NCBI RefSeq assembly: GCF_014384705.1
Contig: NZ_JACRSN010000026.1
Coordinates: 1-32,875 of the forward strand
Source: Yeguia hominis
GTDB lineage: Bacteria > Bacillota > Clostridia > Oscillospirales > Acutalibacteraceae
Direction of reading: 5' to 3'
DNA length: 32,875 nt
In this document: piece by piece, positions 22,945 to 30,379 of the stretch
How positions within the stretch are numbered: the stretch's first letter is position 1
Layout: every line of letters starts with the position of its first letter
Made by a program: the position numbers and the translations under genes
Notes under the pieces: model-generated
What the model was told of the DNA's origin: nothing
The model's input: only the letters and a program-made list of their open reading frames with translations
The model's database searches: none

Positions 22945-24635
22945 AGCTTCTCCATTCCGCAGGGATAGGCGCTCCGCGCTGTCTGCTGCTCTTTTGTTAC
23001 GACCCGATAAAAGCTGTATCCGCCGGAGAGATGGGCACAGGTAAAACCATACTGCGTCAAAAGCCGGCAGGCCAGATAACTGCGAAGCCCTGTCTGGCAA
23101 TTCACATAAACAGGCTTACCACGGTCTAACTCGTCCAAGTGCTCCCGCAGATCGTCCAAGGGAATATTCCGAAAGCCATCCAGATGGCCCCGCTGATACT
23201 CCCACGCCGTGCGGACGTCCAGCAGCGTCGCACTGCCATCGCAAGGCAAGTCCTCAACCTCATTCCAATGGAACTGCCGCACTTTCTCGCGCTCCAAATC
23301 CTCGATCATAAAACCGGCCATGTTTACCGGATCCTTGGCGGAGGAATAGGGCGGCGCATAGGAAAGGTCAAGCTCCGTCAGTTCCAAAGCGGTCATTTTT
23401 GCGCGAATGGCCGTTGCCAGTACATCAATGCGCTTGTCCACACCGTCGCCGCCAACGATCTGTGCACCCAGCAGCCGCAGGCTTTCTTTTTCATACAGTA
23501 CCTTCATTGCCATAGACTGCGCGCCGGGATAATAGGTGGCGTGGGATGCTGGGAACAATACAACTTTGTCGTAAGTGATCCCTGCTGCCTGCGCTGCCTT
23601 TTCATTGATTCCCGTGGAGGCTGCTGTCAAGCCAAACAGCTTCAGAACAGACGAGCCCTGAGAGCCGTGAAAGCGGCTGTTTCCGCCGCAGATATTGTCA
23701 GCGGCAATGCGTCCCTGCTTGTTGGCAGGCCCCGCCAGCGAGATCAGCGTTTTCTGGTCGGTCACGAAATGGGTGACCTCCACAGCATCGCCCACAGCGT
23801 AGATGTCCGGTACGGAGGTTTCCATCCGCTCGTTGACAGCGATGCTGCCACGAATACCAAGCCTGAGTCCGGCTTCTTTTGCCAAATGCGTATCCGGGGT
23901 AACACCGATGGCCAGCAGCACCATATCCGAATGCAGCGGCTCACTACCCTCCAACAGGGTCAGCACGGAATCTCCGTTCTGTTGAAATCCGGTGACGGTT
24001 TCACCCAACCGCAGAGCCACGCCGTGTCTGCGCATTTCCGCATGGACAAAGCTCGCCATATCCGCATCCAGCGGCGCTAATAGCTGCTTGGGCCGCTGAA
24101 CGATGGTGACGGAAACACCCATTTGTGCAAGGTTTTCCGCCATTTCCAGACCGATAAAGCCGCCGCCAGCCAAAACAGCAGTTTTCGGCTTCTGATCCTC
24201 TACAAAGCGCCGAATGCGGAGGGTGTCTTCCACGGTGCGCAGCGTGAAAACACGCTCGCTGCTGACGCCGGAAAGCGCAGGAACCGTCGGCTTTGCGCCG
24301 GGTGCGAGGAGCAGTTTGTCATAGGTTTCCGTGTAGACCTTTTCACTATCCAATGCGTGAACGGTGACGATTTTCTCTGTGGGATTGATCGCAGTTACTT
24401 CCTGCCGTACCCGCACATCAATGCGAAAACGATCCCAGAAGCTCTCCGGAGTTTGCAGCGTCAGTTCTTCCTGCTCCTTGATCACACCGCCCACATAATA
24501 CGGCAGGCCGCAGTTGGCATAGGACACATAGCCGCTGCGTTCGATCATGATGATCTGGGCGTGTTCATCCAAACGGCGGATGCGGGCGGCGGCAGAAGCA
24601 CCGCCCGCCACACCGCCTACGATCACAACTTTCAT
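22941..24635 (-). CDS. CoA-disulfide reductase with C-terminal rhodanese domain
   Basis: This 564-residue FAD/NAD(P)-dependent disulfide reductase of the CoADR-RHD type has an FAD-binding VIVGGVAGGASAAARIRR at the N terminus and single redox Cys42 (SYANCGLPYYVGG). The NAD-binding segment is AVLAGGGFIGLEMAENL, then IYAVGDAVEV, a dimerisation domain (about 330-445), and a rhodanese domain at about 460-555 with active-site Cys513 (VNCQTGLRSY). Relatives reduce CoA disulfide, CoA persulfides or polysulfide. Start overlaps the thioredoxin stop by 4 bases, and the stop overlaps the alarmone synthetase start. The context suggests it closes a ferredoxin/thioredoxin/low-molecular-weight thiol circuit. 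Confidence 0.93.
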   Translation of the reverse strand: MKVVIVGGVAGGASAAARIRRLDEHAQIIMIERSGYVSYANCGLPYYVGGVIKEQEELTLQTPESFWDRFRIDVRVRQEVTAINPTEKIVTVHALDSEKVYTETYDKLLLAPGAKPTVPALSGVSSERVFTLRTVEDTLRIRRFVEDQKPKTAVLAGGGFIGLEMAENLAQMGVSVTIVQRPKQLLAPLDADMASFVHAEMRRHGVALRLGETVTGFQQNGDSVLTLLEGSEPLHSDMVLLAIGVTPDTHLAKEAGLRLGIRGSIAVNERMETSVPDIYAVGDAVEVTHFVTDQKTLISLAGPANKQGRIAADNICGGNSRFHGSQGSSVLKLFGLTAASTGINEKAAQAAGITYDKVVLFPASHATYYPGAQSMAMKVLYEKESLRLLGAQIVGGDGVDKRIDVLATAIRAKMTALELTELDLSYAPPYSSAKDPVNMAGFMIEDLEREKVRQFHWNEVEDLPCDGSATLLDVRTAWEYQRGHLDGFRNIPLDDLREHLDELDRGKPVYVNCQTGLRSYLACRLLTQYGFTCAHLSGGYSFYRVVTKEQQTARSAYPCGMEKL

Positions 24636-24952
24636 CTTGCGCCCTCCACCATTGCGGCGATCTCCGACTTAGGCCGATAGCCGACCGATTTGGCAACGGC
24701 CTTTCCATCCTTGAATACGACCAGCATCGGGATGCTGGATACCTGAAAACGCATTGCCAGCTCCATCTGCTCGTCCACATTAACCTTGCCCACCTTGAGG
24801 GCACCGGCGTTTTCTTCAGCGATCTCGTGGAGCACGGGAGAGAGCATTTTGCACGGTCCGCACCAGTTCGCATAGAAATCCAGCAGGACGGGCTTGTCGG
24901 AACGCAGCACCTCATTTTCAAAATTCGCAGCAGTAATTTTCAGTTCAGCCAT
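24632..24952 (-). CDS. trxA: Thioredoxin
   Basis: This 106-residue classical thioredoxin has WCGPC (C31, C34), the cis-Pro segment SSIPMLVVFKDG, and no signal peptide. It reduces cytoplasmic protein disulfides. AAAGGAG precedes the ATG. It lies between the 4Fe-4S membrane protein and CoA-disulfide reductase in the same operon as an FTR-like protein, so ferredoxin-dependent reduction is a realistic alternative to NADPH-thioredoxin reductase (inference). A second, atypical thioredoxin lies near 30.2 kb. Confidence 0.95.
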   Translation of the reverse strand: MAELKITAANFENEVLRSDKPVLLDFYANWCGPCKMLSPVLHEIAEENAGALKVGKVNVDEQMELAMRFQVSSIPMLVVFKDGKAVAKSVGYRPKSEIAAMVEGAR

Positions 24953-24980
24953 GAGAATGACTCCTTTCTGTTATCCTTAA

Positions 24981-25556
24981 TTATTCTTTGTTTTTCAGTT
25001 TGCAAATACCTTGCGTCATGGTTCCCATGGGACAAAACGCACACCACGTGCGGGGCTTGTAGAGCACCATAACGATGAGACCGATGAGCAGCGAGGTCAG
25101 CATCAAGCTATAAAAGCCAAAGCTAAACTGTGCCACCCAATCAGCGACTGTACCGGCTGTATAAGTCCAGCCCCAAGGCACACGGAATGTCCAGAACAGC
25201 TTAATGGCCTCCCTCAGGGACGCAGCACCAGCAGCGACCAGATAGGTCTGGAACACCATGTTGCCGAACATCGTCAGGAAAAAGAGCAAAAAGCCGTAAC
25301 GGAACCACTTGGAGGACATCCAGCGGGGCGTGGGCTTGCAGCGGGAGCATTTAAGGTCTGTCCCCAGCTTGTTGAACAGTTGACCCCGTCCGCAGAGGTG
25401 GTTGCAGAAGAATTTGTTCCCGCCAAAGATGGCTAAGAACAGCGGCAAGAGAAAATCGATCATGCCCAGCCATGCAAACAGGATGTTGAAGAAGCCCAGT
25501 GCAAAATAGATGATGGCATATACCCACAGGTAATCGTACCAATGCTTTGCTTTCAT
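24981..25556 (-). CDS. 4Fe-4S-type integral membrane protein, NapH-related
   Basis: This 191-residue membrane protein has about four helices (11-30, 33-48, 88-110, 146-168). Cysteine pairs are CNHLCGRGQ (C51, C55), CSRC (C70, C73) and CAFCPMG (C172, C175). It resembles a shortened NapH/COG0348 protein without the C-terminal ferredoxin domain. The separate ferredoxin gene directly upstream (stop/start overlap ATGA) probably supplies that part. It likely connects the cytoplasmic ferredoxin pool to a membrane or external acceptor; direction unknown. Confidence 0.8.
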   Translation of the reverse strand: MKAKHWYDYLWVYAIIYFALGFFNILFAWLGMIDFLLPLFLAIFGGNKFFCNHLCGRGQLFNKLGTDLKCSRCKPTPRWMSSKWFRYGFLLFFLTMFGNMVFQTYLVAAGAASLREAIKLFWTFRVPWGWTYTAGTVADWVAQFSFGFYSLMLTSLLIGLIVMVLYKPRTWCAFCPMGTMTQGICKLKNKE

Positions 25557-25756
25557 GCGTCAGCCCTCACTTTCACCTCAATGCAGCCGACGGGACAGAG
25601 CTTTGCGCACTTGCCGCAGCCTACGCAGCGTTCCGCCTCCACGGCGGCGTAGCAGCCACGGCGCACCTTGACGGCCCCCAGTGGACAGGTATTTTCACAC
25701 ACGCCGCAGGCGACGCACCGCGTTTTATCTACGGCAGCCAGTTTCTTCGACAGCAT
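25553..25756 (-). CDS. 2x[4Fe-4S] ferredoxin
   Basis: This 67-residue protein has two classical motifs, C14-C17-C20-C24 (CVACGVCENTCPLG) and C44-C47-C50-C54 (CVGCGKCAKLCPVG). GGGAGG precedes the ATG. It overlaps the downstream 4Fe-4S membrane protein gene by 4 bases and follows the FTR-like gene by 12. It is the natural electron donor for both (inference). Confidence 0.92.
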   Translation of the reverse strand: MLSKKLAAVDKTRCVACGVCENTCPLGAVKVRRGCYAAVEAERCVGCGKCAKLCPVGCIEVKVRADA

Positions 25757-25768
25757 AGCGTTCCTCCC

Positions 25769-25972
25769 TTAATCCTGCAAGGATTTGTAATAGAGCATAC
25801 AGTGGCAGTAGCCCTCGAAATCAGGATCGGCAATCTGATCCTTAAACTCCTGACACATACATTTGGTTGCCTCTGTGCGCTCCCTGCGGCAGGGACAGTA
25901 TCCTCCGGTGCGCTTGAGTCCTTCCCAGATGGTATTGACAATCTCCTGATCGGGATTGAGCTTGATTTTCAT
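25769..25972 (-). CDS. Ferredoxin-thioredoxin reductase catalytic-chain-like protein
   Basis: This 67-residue protein has three CXC motifs: CPC (26, 28), CMC (38, 40) and CHC (56, 58). Plant FTR has CPC-x16-CPC-x8-CHC; here the outer motifs have the same overall span, but the middle pair is shifted toward the N terminus (9 and 15 between). I know this spacing from stand-alone bacterial FTR-like proteins. The family uses a [4Fe-4S] cluster plus a redox disulfide to reduce thioredoxin with ferredoxin electrons. The ATG at 25972 has GAGGTGG upstream; a longer reading to 26014 is rejected. Ferredoxin and thioredoxin genes follow in the operon, exactly the expected partners. No variable-chain gene is seen. 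Confidence 0.82.
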   Translation of the reverse strand: MKIKLNPDQEIVNTIWEGLKRTGGYCPCRRERTEATKCMCQEFKDQIADPDFEGYCHCMLYYKSLQD

Positions 25973-26071
25973 GTTCGCCACCTCTTTTTTTATCGTGGCT
26001 TTATCATACCGCATGGCAAAGCATTTTTCTGTGACGAGGTTACGTTACGGCAAATTTTTATATAAGCGAGA

Positions 26072-26109
26072 AAGAACCGTGAAGCGGGATCTTACATACT
26101 GCTTCACGG
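26072..26109 (-). terminator. Terminator after the rubredoxin gene
   Basis: CCGTGAAGC (26077-26085) and GCTTCACGG (26101-26109) form a 9-bp stem. On the minus strand it is followed by TTCTTTC. It separates the rubredoxin operon from the FTR-led operon, whose own promoter must lie between 25973 and 26070. Confidence 0.6.
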
Positions 26110-26139
26110 CTCTTTGTTTATAGGTTTTGTTGTGCTTCC

Positions 26140-26298
26140 TTACTCAGCCGCAGAAAACTGATCTTTGCCAACTGAACATAAGGGGCATTCAAAATCATCC
26201 GGAATATCTTTCCATTTTGTACCCGGTGCAATGCCGCCTTCCGGATAGCCCTTTTCTTCATCGTATTCCCAACCACACACATCACATACATATTTCAT
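26140..26298 (-). CDS. Rubredoxin
   Basis: This 52-residue iron protein has CDVCGWEYDEEKGYPEGGI and CPLCSVGKDQF, the standard two CxxC iron site. AAAGGAG precedes the ATG at 26298; a longer reading to 26334 lacks such a site. It probably donates electrons to desulfoferrodoxin and rubrerythrin, encoded just upstream on the same strand. Confidence 0.95.
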   Translation of the reverse strand: MKYVCDVCGWEYDEEKGYPEGGIAPGTKWKDIPDDFECPLCSVGKDQFSAAE

Positions 26299-26386
26299 AA
26301 TGAAATTCTCCTTTGATGTTTTTATTTCGCACACAACATTAGCCCGACTTTATCGTCATCAGAAACAATAACGATTCCTATCTTAC

Positions 26387-26599
26387 TCAAAGAATATCCA
26401 CAGTTTCCGCTTGCTTTACTCTCTTTGTTTTCTTATTCCCTGAAATCATTTTATGACCCGTATATACTGCCATAACCATGCAGATCAAGGAACTAAGCGC
26501 AAGGTACTTATGCGCTGTTTTTGAGCCTTTATATCCAGTGCAAAAAGTTCCAAACATGGTAATTACCGCTCCGATTGACCAATATTTATGTGCTTTCAT
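26387..26599 (-). CDS. DUF6219-like small membrane protein
   Basis: This 70-residue protein starts MKAHKYWSIGAVITMFGTF and has two short hydrophobic segments with the repeated pattern (A)HKYxxxxxxxxxMxxxxYTGHK, and a lysine-rich tail. I recall this pattern as DUF6219, of unknown function. The ATG at 26599 has GGAGG 10 bases upstream. It sits between desulfoferrodoxin and rubredoxin, so a role in oxygen or peroxide defence, perhaps a membrane tether, is possible. Confidence 0.65.
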   Translation of the reverse strand: MKAHKYWSIGAVITMFGTFCTGYKGSKTAHKYLALSSLICMVMAVYTGHKMISGNKKTKRVKQAETVDIL

Positions 26600-26675
26600 G
26601 ACTTGTTTGCCTCCTGCCTGCAATACATGACATTCAGTTCTCTATGTTGGTACTAAGATACCATGTGCGGAACGA

Positions 26676-27050
26676 TCACGCTTTCCATAGACTGTGGAGG
26701 TTGCAGTAGGCGTAGACCGCCTCGACTTCGTCGCCCTCGCAGAGCGCAAAGCAGACCTCCGTCTTTTCGCCCGGGTGCAGTTCCTTACGCTGATTGCCTT
26801 GTTTGGTGTGGAGGGACACCCACTCGATGTAGTGCTCCGGCAGCATGGGATGCTCTACGGAGCCGACCTTGACATGAACGATGCCGTTTTCCACAGTCCA
26901 GACAGGGACGTGCTTCTCCACGGCGGCGTCGGTGGTACCGGGGATGATCTCGCTCATCGGCTCACCGCAACAGATGACGGGAACGCCCGTGTCCTTGACC
27001 TTGGCAATGATGTTGCCGCAATGCTTGCAAATGTAAAACTTCTGCTCCAT
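26676..27050 (-). CDS. dfx: Desulfoferrodoxin (superoxide reductase)
   Basis: This 124-residue cytoplasmic enzyme reduces superoxide to hydrogen peroxide without making oxygen. The N-terminal desulforedoxin domain has CKHCG and CC (about 8-29). The catalytic iron site is visible as EKHVPV, SVEHPMLPEHYIEW and CNLHSLW. AAAGGAG precedes the ATG. It is 20 bases after rubrerythrin, which removes the peroxide made here. Confidence 0.95.
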   Translation of the reverse strand: MEQKFYICKHCGNIIAKVKDTGVPVICCGEPMSEIIPGTTDAAVEKHVPVWTVENGIVHVKVGSVEHPMLPEHYIEWVSLHTKQGNQRKELHPGEKTEVCFALCEGDEVEAVYAYCNLHSLWKA

Positions 27051-27070
27051 GATTCGTTCTCCTTTTCTCT

Positions 27071-27613
27071 TTAATAGTTTTCTGCGTGAATTTCAAAGTA
27101 GCTCTGGGGATGGTTGCAGGTCGGGCAGACCTCCGGTGCTTTCTCACCGATCACGATATGCCCGCAGTTGCGGCACTCCCACACCTTGACCTCGCTCTTG
27201 GCAAAGACTTCCGCCATTTCCACATTGTGCAGCAGGGCACGGTAGCGCTCCTCATGGTGCTTTTCAATGGCGGCTACCAGGCGGAAACGCTGGGCCAGCT
27301 CATGGAAGCCCTCCTCGTCGGCGGTTTTGGCGAAGCCGTCGTACATATCCGTCCACTCGTAGTTCTCGCCCTCAGCGGCGGAGAGAAGATTTTCGGCGGT
27401 GTCGCCGATGCCGTTCAGTTCTTTGAACCACAGCTTGGCATGTTCCTTCTCGTTATCGGCGGTTTTAAGGAACAGCGCCGCGATCTGCTCGTAGCCTTCC
27501 TTCTTGGCCTTGGATGCGAAATAGGTGTACTTGTTGCGTGCCTCAGACTCACCGGCAAAGGCAGTCATCAGGTTTTTTTCGGTTTGAGTACCTGCGTATT
27601 TCGTTTCTTTCAT
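27071..27613 (-). CDS. rbr: Rubrerythrin
   Basis: This 180-residue peroxide-reducing enzyme has a four-helix diiron domain (GESEARNKYTYFASKAKKEG, NEKEHAKLWF, EGFHELAQRF, EKHHEERYRAL) and a C-terminal rubredoxin domain (CRNCG and CPTCNHPQ). GAAAGGAG precedes the ATG. It is the first gene of the rubrerythrin-desulfoferrodoxin-DUF6219-rubredoxin operon, with a strong, operator-bearing promoter. Confidence 0.96.
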   Translation of the reverse strand: MKETKYAGTQTEKNLMTAFAGESEARNKYTYFASKAKKEGYEQIAALFLKTADNEKEHAKLWFKELNGIGDTAENLLSAAEGENYEWTDMYDGFAKTADEEGFHELAQRFRLVAAIEKHHEERYRALLHNVEMAEVFAKSEVKVWECRNCGHIVIGEKAPEVCPTCNHPQSYFEIHAENY

Positions 27614-27645
27614 GGTCGATGCTCCTTTCAGCTTCTTTTGCTCAT

Positions 27646-27674
27646 ATTATAACACGGATTCGTGTTAAAAACAA
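27646..27674 (-). promoter_or_regulatory. Rubrerythrin promoter with palindromic operator
   Basis: On the minus strand TTGTTT (27674-27669), 17 bases and TATAAT (27651-27646) form the promoter. TAACACG-GATT-CGTGTTA (27650-27667) fills the spacer. A repressor there would block polymerase directly. It does not match the PerR-type palindrome at 30958 or the Rrf2-type site at 30835; the adjacent Crp-family regulator or another factor could bind it. Confidence 0.65.
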
Positions 27675-27679
27675 TATTT

Positions 27680-28336
27680 TCATTTTAAGTGATTCAATCC
27701 TTCTGTATCCCGCAGCGTGATTGCGCCTCGTCTTAGCGCCACAAGCCCGTCCTCCGAGAAGCTTTTGAGCATCCGCGCTACCGCCTCCCGCGCCGAGCTG
27801 ATGTGCTGGGCGATCTGCTCATGGGTCATGCGTATCGTTTCGGAGCCGGTACGCTCCGCTTCGGCCAGGAGAAATTCTGCCAGCCGCCGATCCAGCCCCT
27901 TGAACATGATCTGCTGCATCGCCCACATCACATCAGAAAACCGTTTCGTTGCCAACTCATAGAGGAAGCAGCGGACATGAAGATTTTGCTCTTTGAGTGC
28001 AGCAATGACATTTGCGGGGATAATCAGAACCTCTGTATCCATTCCTGCGACCATTTGCGTATCAAAGGTGATTTGACTGATCACACAGGAGGCAGAAAGC
28101 ACGCATAATTCGCCCGGATACAGGCGGAACAGCGTTACCTCCCGCCCCTCCTCGGAGAGAAGATAGGTGCGGATCTCGCCGGAAAGGACGAACAGCATTC
28201 CAAGACATTCATTGTCGCTGCTGTGTATGAACGCCCCCTTTTCATAAAGACGGACTAAGGCACTTCGGCGCAGCGTTTCTTGCTCCTGTTCAGTCAAGGA
28301 TGACCAAAACGGAAGCTGTGTCAGTGTGCGCTCCAT
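27680..28336 (-). CDS. Crp/Fnr-family transcriptional regulator, second copy
   Basis: This 218-residue regulator has an effector-binding beta-roll (about 10-120; VRLYEKGAFIHSSDNECLGMLFVLSGEIRTYLL) and a winged helix (RMTHEQIAQHISSAREAVARMLKSFSEDGLV). It has Cys44, Cys78 and Cys84 but no N-terminal Fnr cluster motif. The start at 28336 overlaps no strong SD but lies 1 base after the stop of the upstream gene, so it is probably coupled; a longer frame runs back into that gene. It lies just upstream of the rubrerythrin promoter and is a good candidate for its control, and for oxygen sensing in the island. Confidence 0.88.
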   Translation of the reverse strand: MERTLTQLPFWSSLTEQEQETLRRSALVRLYEKGAFIHSSDNECLGMLFVLSGEIRTYLLSEEGREVTLFRLYPGELCVLSASCVISQITFDTQMVAGMDTEVLIIPANVIAALKEQNLHVRCFLYELATKRFSDVMWAMQQIMFKGLDRRLAEFLLAEAERTGSETIRMTHEQIAQHISSAREAVARMLKSFSEDGLVALRRGAITLRDTEGLNHLK

Positions 28337-28337
28337 A

Positions 28338-29102
28338 TCAGTGGCAGTTATGATTGCCGCAGCCGTGGTCACCGCAGGTGTGACCAGCTTCGCCGTGCGC
28401 ATGGTCATGGTGGTCACAGTGAACATTGGGATCGTAGCCCAGATTTCCGCTGAGCAATGCGCTCACCGCTGCGTCAGCGTCCCCGCTGACACCGCCGTAG
28501 AGCTTGATGCCCGCCTCGGCCAGTGCTGCCTGCGCACCGCCGCCGATGCCTCCGCAGATCAAAGTGTCTACACCGTGCTGCATCAGGAAGCCTGCCAGTG
28601 CGCCGTGACCACTGCCATTGGTGTCAACAATTTCCGCATGGACGATTTTGCCGTCCGCAGCTTCATAAAGCTTGAACTGTTCGGTATGGCCAAAATGCTG
28701 AAAGATTTGACCGTTTTCATAGGTAACTGCAATTTTCATCATGGAATCTCCTTTGCAATTTTTGTTGGACTTTTCTGTGTTGGCTCTCTGCGTCCGGCAG
28801 CAGCGGCCGCAGTGGGCTGCCTCCTGTCCTCCGCAGATGCGGTAGTTTCCCCCGGTGATGTGCAGCGGTTTCCCGTGGACAAGGCACGCTGCGATCTTGC
28901 GCCGTGCGCTTTCGTAAATCTCCTGCACGGTAGAGCGGGAAATGTCCATCTGATATGCAAGAATCTCTGCCGGTGTCCTGTCCACACCGGGTACTCTTTT
29001 ATCCTTCAGGGCTTCCGGGATCGTATCAAACTCGGAATTGTACTTTTCAAAGCTCTGACGGATCTCGTTTTTGAGATCCTCTTTATCCCTGTATGTTCTC
29101 AA
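28338..29102 (-). CDS. Chimeric ClbS/DfsB - DUF134 - NifX-type protein
   Basis: One open frame of 254 residues joins three pieces. Residues 1-52 (MRTYRDKEDLKNEIRQSFEKY to AEILAYQM) are the start of a ClbS/DfsB four-helix protein. Residues 53-100 (DISRSTVQEIYESARRKIAACLV...GGNYRICGG) are the end of a DUF134 DNA-binding protein. From about 121 (MKIAVTYENGQIFQHFGHTEQF) a NifX/dinitrogenase-cofactor-type domain runs to a His/Cys-rich tail (HCDHHDHAHGEAGHTCGDH). DUF134-NifX fusions occur in clostridia; the ClbS front is foreign, joined within AYQM. The TTG at 29102 has AAAGGAG 6 bases upstream. A second strong site AAAGGAG lies before ATGATG at 28742, so the metal-binding NifX domain may be made alone. 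It is co-transcribed with trxB. Confidence 0.75.
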   Translation of the reverse strand: MRTYRDKEDLKNEIRQSFEKYNSEFDTIPEALKDKRVPGVDRTPAEILAYQMDISRSTVQEIYESARRKIAACLVHGKPLHITGGNYRICGGQEAAHCGRCCRTQRANTEKSNKNCKGDSMMKIAVTYENGQIFQHFGHTEQFKLYEAADGKIVHAEIVDTNGSGHGALAGFLMQHGVDTLICGGIGGGAQAALAEAGIKLYGGVSGDADAAVSALLSGNLGYDPNVHCDHHDHAHGEAGHTCGDHGCGNHNCH

Positions 29103-29113
29103 GACAGTCTCCT

Positions 29114-30037
29114 TTACCGGTTCTCCGCCAGATATTCCTCCGCGTAGTGGACAGCCACCGCGCCGTCCGATACGGCGGTGACCACCTGCCGCAGCGCCTT
29201 GGTGCGCACGTCGCCCGCGGCGAACACGCCGGGGAGGTTGGTGCGGGTGGATTCATCCGCGATGATATAGCCGGACTTGTCCAGCGCCAGCTCCCCTTGG
29301 AACAGCTCCGTGGCCGGGGCGCGTCCTACGCTGATGAACACGCCGTCGCAGGCAAGGTCGCGCTCCGCGCCGGTGTTGACGTCTTTTAGCCGCAGCCCCG
29401 TCAGGCGGCTTTCGTGCAGCAGCGCAGAGACGGTGCTGTTCCAGCAGAACTCCACGTTGGGCGCGTTCATTAGCGGTGCATGGTATACCTTCGTTGCCCG
29501 CAGGCTGTCGCGGCGGTGGATGAGATAGACCTTTTTTGCGATACGGGACAGGGTCAGGGCATCCGCCGCGGCGGAGTTGCCGCCGCCCACCACCGCCACG
29601 GTCTTGCCCCGATAGGGCGCGCCGTCGCAGGCGGCGCAGTAGTGAACACCCTTTCCTGTGAGCGCTTCTTCGCCGGGAACGCCCAAGGGGCGGGGCGACG
29701 CGCCGGTGGCGATGACCACCGTGCGCCCCTGAAAGACGCCCTCGCTGGTGTCCAGCGTCTTGATCCTCCCGGAAAGGCTAACCTTATACACCTCCGCCAG
29801 CTCCGTCATCGCGCCGAAGCGCTCGGCGCTCTGCTGCATCTTTTCGCCCAGCGTAAAGCCGTCGATGCCGTCCTCAAAGCCGGGATAGTTGTCGATCTGC
29901 TCCGTCAGCGCCATCTGCCCGCCGGCGGAGAGCTTTTCCAGCACCAGCGTGGAAAGCCCAGCACGGGCGGCGTACAGGGCGGCGGTGTATCCGGCGGGGC
30001 CGCCGCCGATGATGATCATATCATAGATCCGCTCCAT
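29114..30037 (-). CDS. trxB: Thioredoxin reductase
   Basis: This 307-residue flavoenzyme has FAD-binding IIIGGGPAGYTAALYAARAG, active-site CAAC (C134, C137), NADPH-binding VVGGGNSAAADALTL with IHRRDSLRA, and C-terminal GVFAAGDVRTKALRQVVTA. It reduces thioredoxin with NADPH. The ATG at 30037 is preferred; the frame extends upstream into the thioredoxin gene. It follows the WCPYC thioredoxin by 10 bases. Confidence 0.95.
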   Translation of the reverse strand: MERIYDMIIIGGGPAGYTAALYAARAGLSTLVLEKLSAGGQMALTEQIDNYPGFEDGIDGFTLGEKMQQSAERFGAMTELAEVYKVSLSGRIKTLDTSEGVFQGRTVVIATGASPRPLGVPGEEALTGKGVHYCAACDGAPYRGKTVAVVGGGNSAAADALTLSRIAKKVYLIHRRDSLRATKVYHAPLMNAPNVEFCWNSTVSALLHESRLTGLRLKDVNTGAERDLACDGVFISVGRAPATELFQGELALDKSGYIIADESTRTNLPGVFAAGDVRTKALRQVVTAVSDGAVAVHYAEEYLAENR

Positions 30038-30047
30038 AGCCACGCCC

Positions 30048-30368
30048 TCACTGCGCCAGCGTTTCCCGGATAAATGTCTCAATGGCCGCCTTGGAGCCAG
30101 GCGCGACAATGGAGCCGAGCACCTCGCCGTTCTTGAAGAGCATCAGCGTGGGGATGGTGTCGATGCCGAAGCGCTCGATGAGCTGCGGCTCCTCGTCGTA
30201 GTTGATCTTGCCAGCGATGAGCGTGTCGGCGTACTGCTCACCCACCTTGTCAAAGGCCGGGGCAATACGGCGGCAGTAGGGGCACCACTGGGCCCAGAAA
30301 TCCACCAGCACGGGCTTGTCCGCATGCAGGACGTCATTTTCAAAGCTGTTGGTCGTAATGGTAAGCAT
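30048..30368 (-). CDS. trxA: Thioredoxin with atypical WCPYC active site
   Basis: This 106-residue thioredoxin fold has active site WCPYC (C29, C32) in place of WCGPC, and TIPTLMLFKNGEV at the cis-Pro. CPYC is the glutaredoxin dipeptide and should raise the redox potential or change partners, but the rest is thioredoxin-like and paired with thioredoxin reductase. The gene follows the Rrf2 regulator by 11 bases, in a redox-regulated operon. Confidence 0.92.
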   Translation of the reverse strand: MLTITTNSFENDVLHADKPVLVDFWAQWCPYCRRIAPAFDKVGEQYADTLIAGKINYDEEPQLIERFGIDTIPTLMLFKNGEVLGSIVAPGSKAAIETFIRETLAQ

Positions 30369-30379
30369 CGTATATCCTC

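Noticed and set aside
26003..26060. Operator made of GTTACGTTAC before the FTR-led operon
   Set aside because: It is a direct repeat of five bases, not a palindrome, and I could not place a -35 element with confidence.
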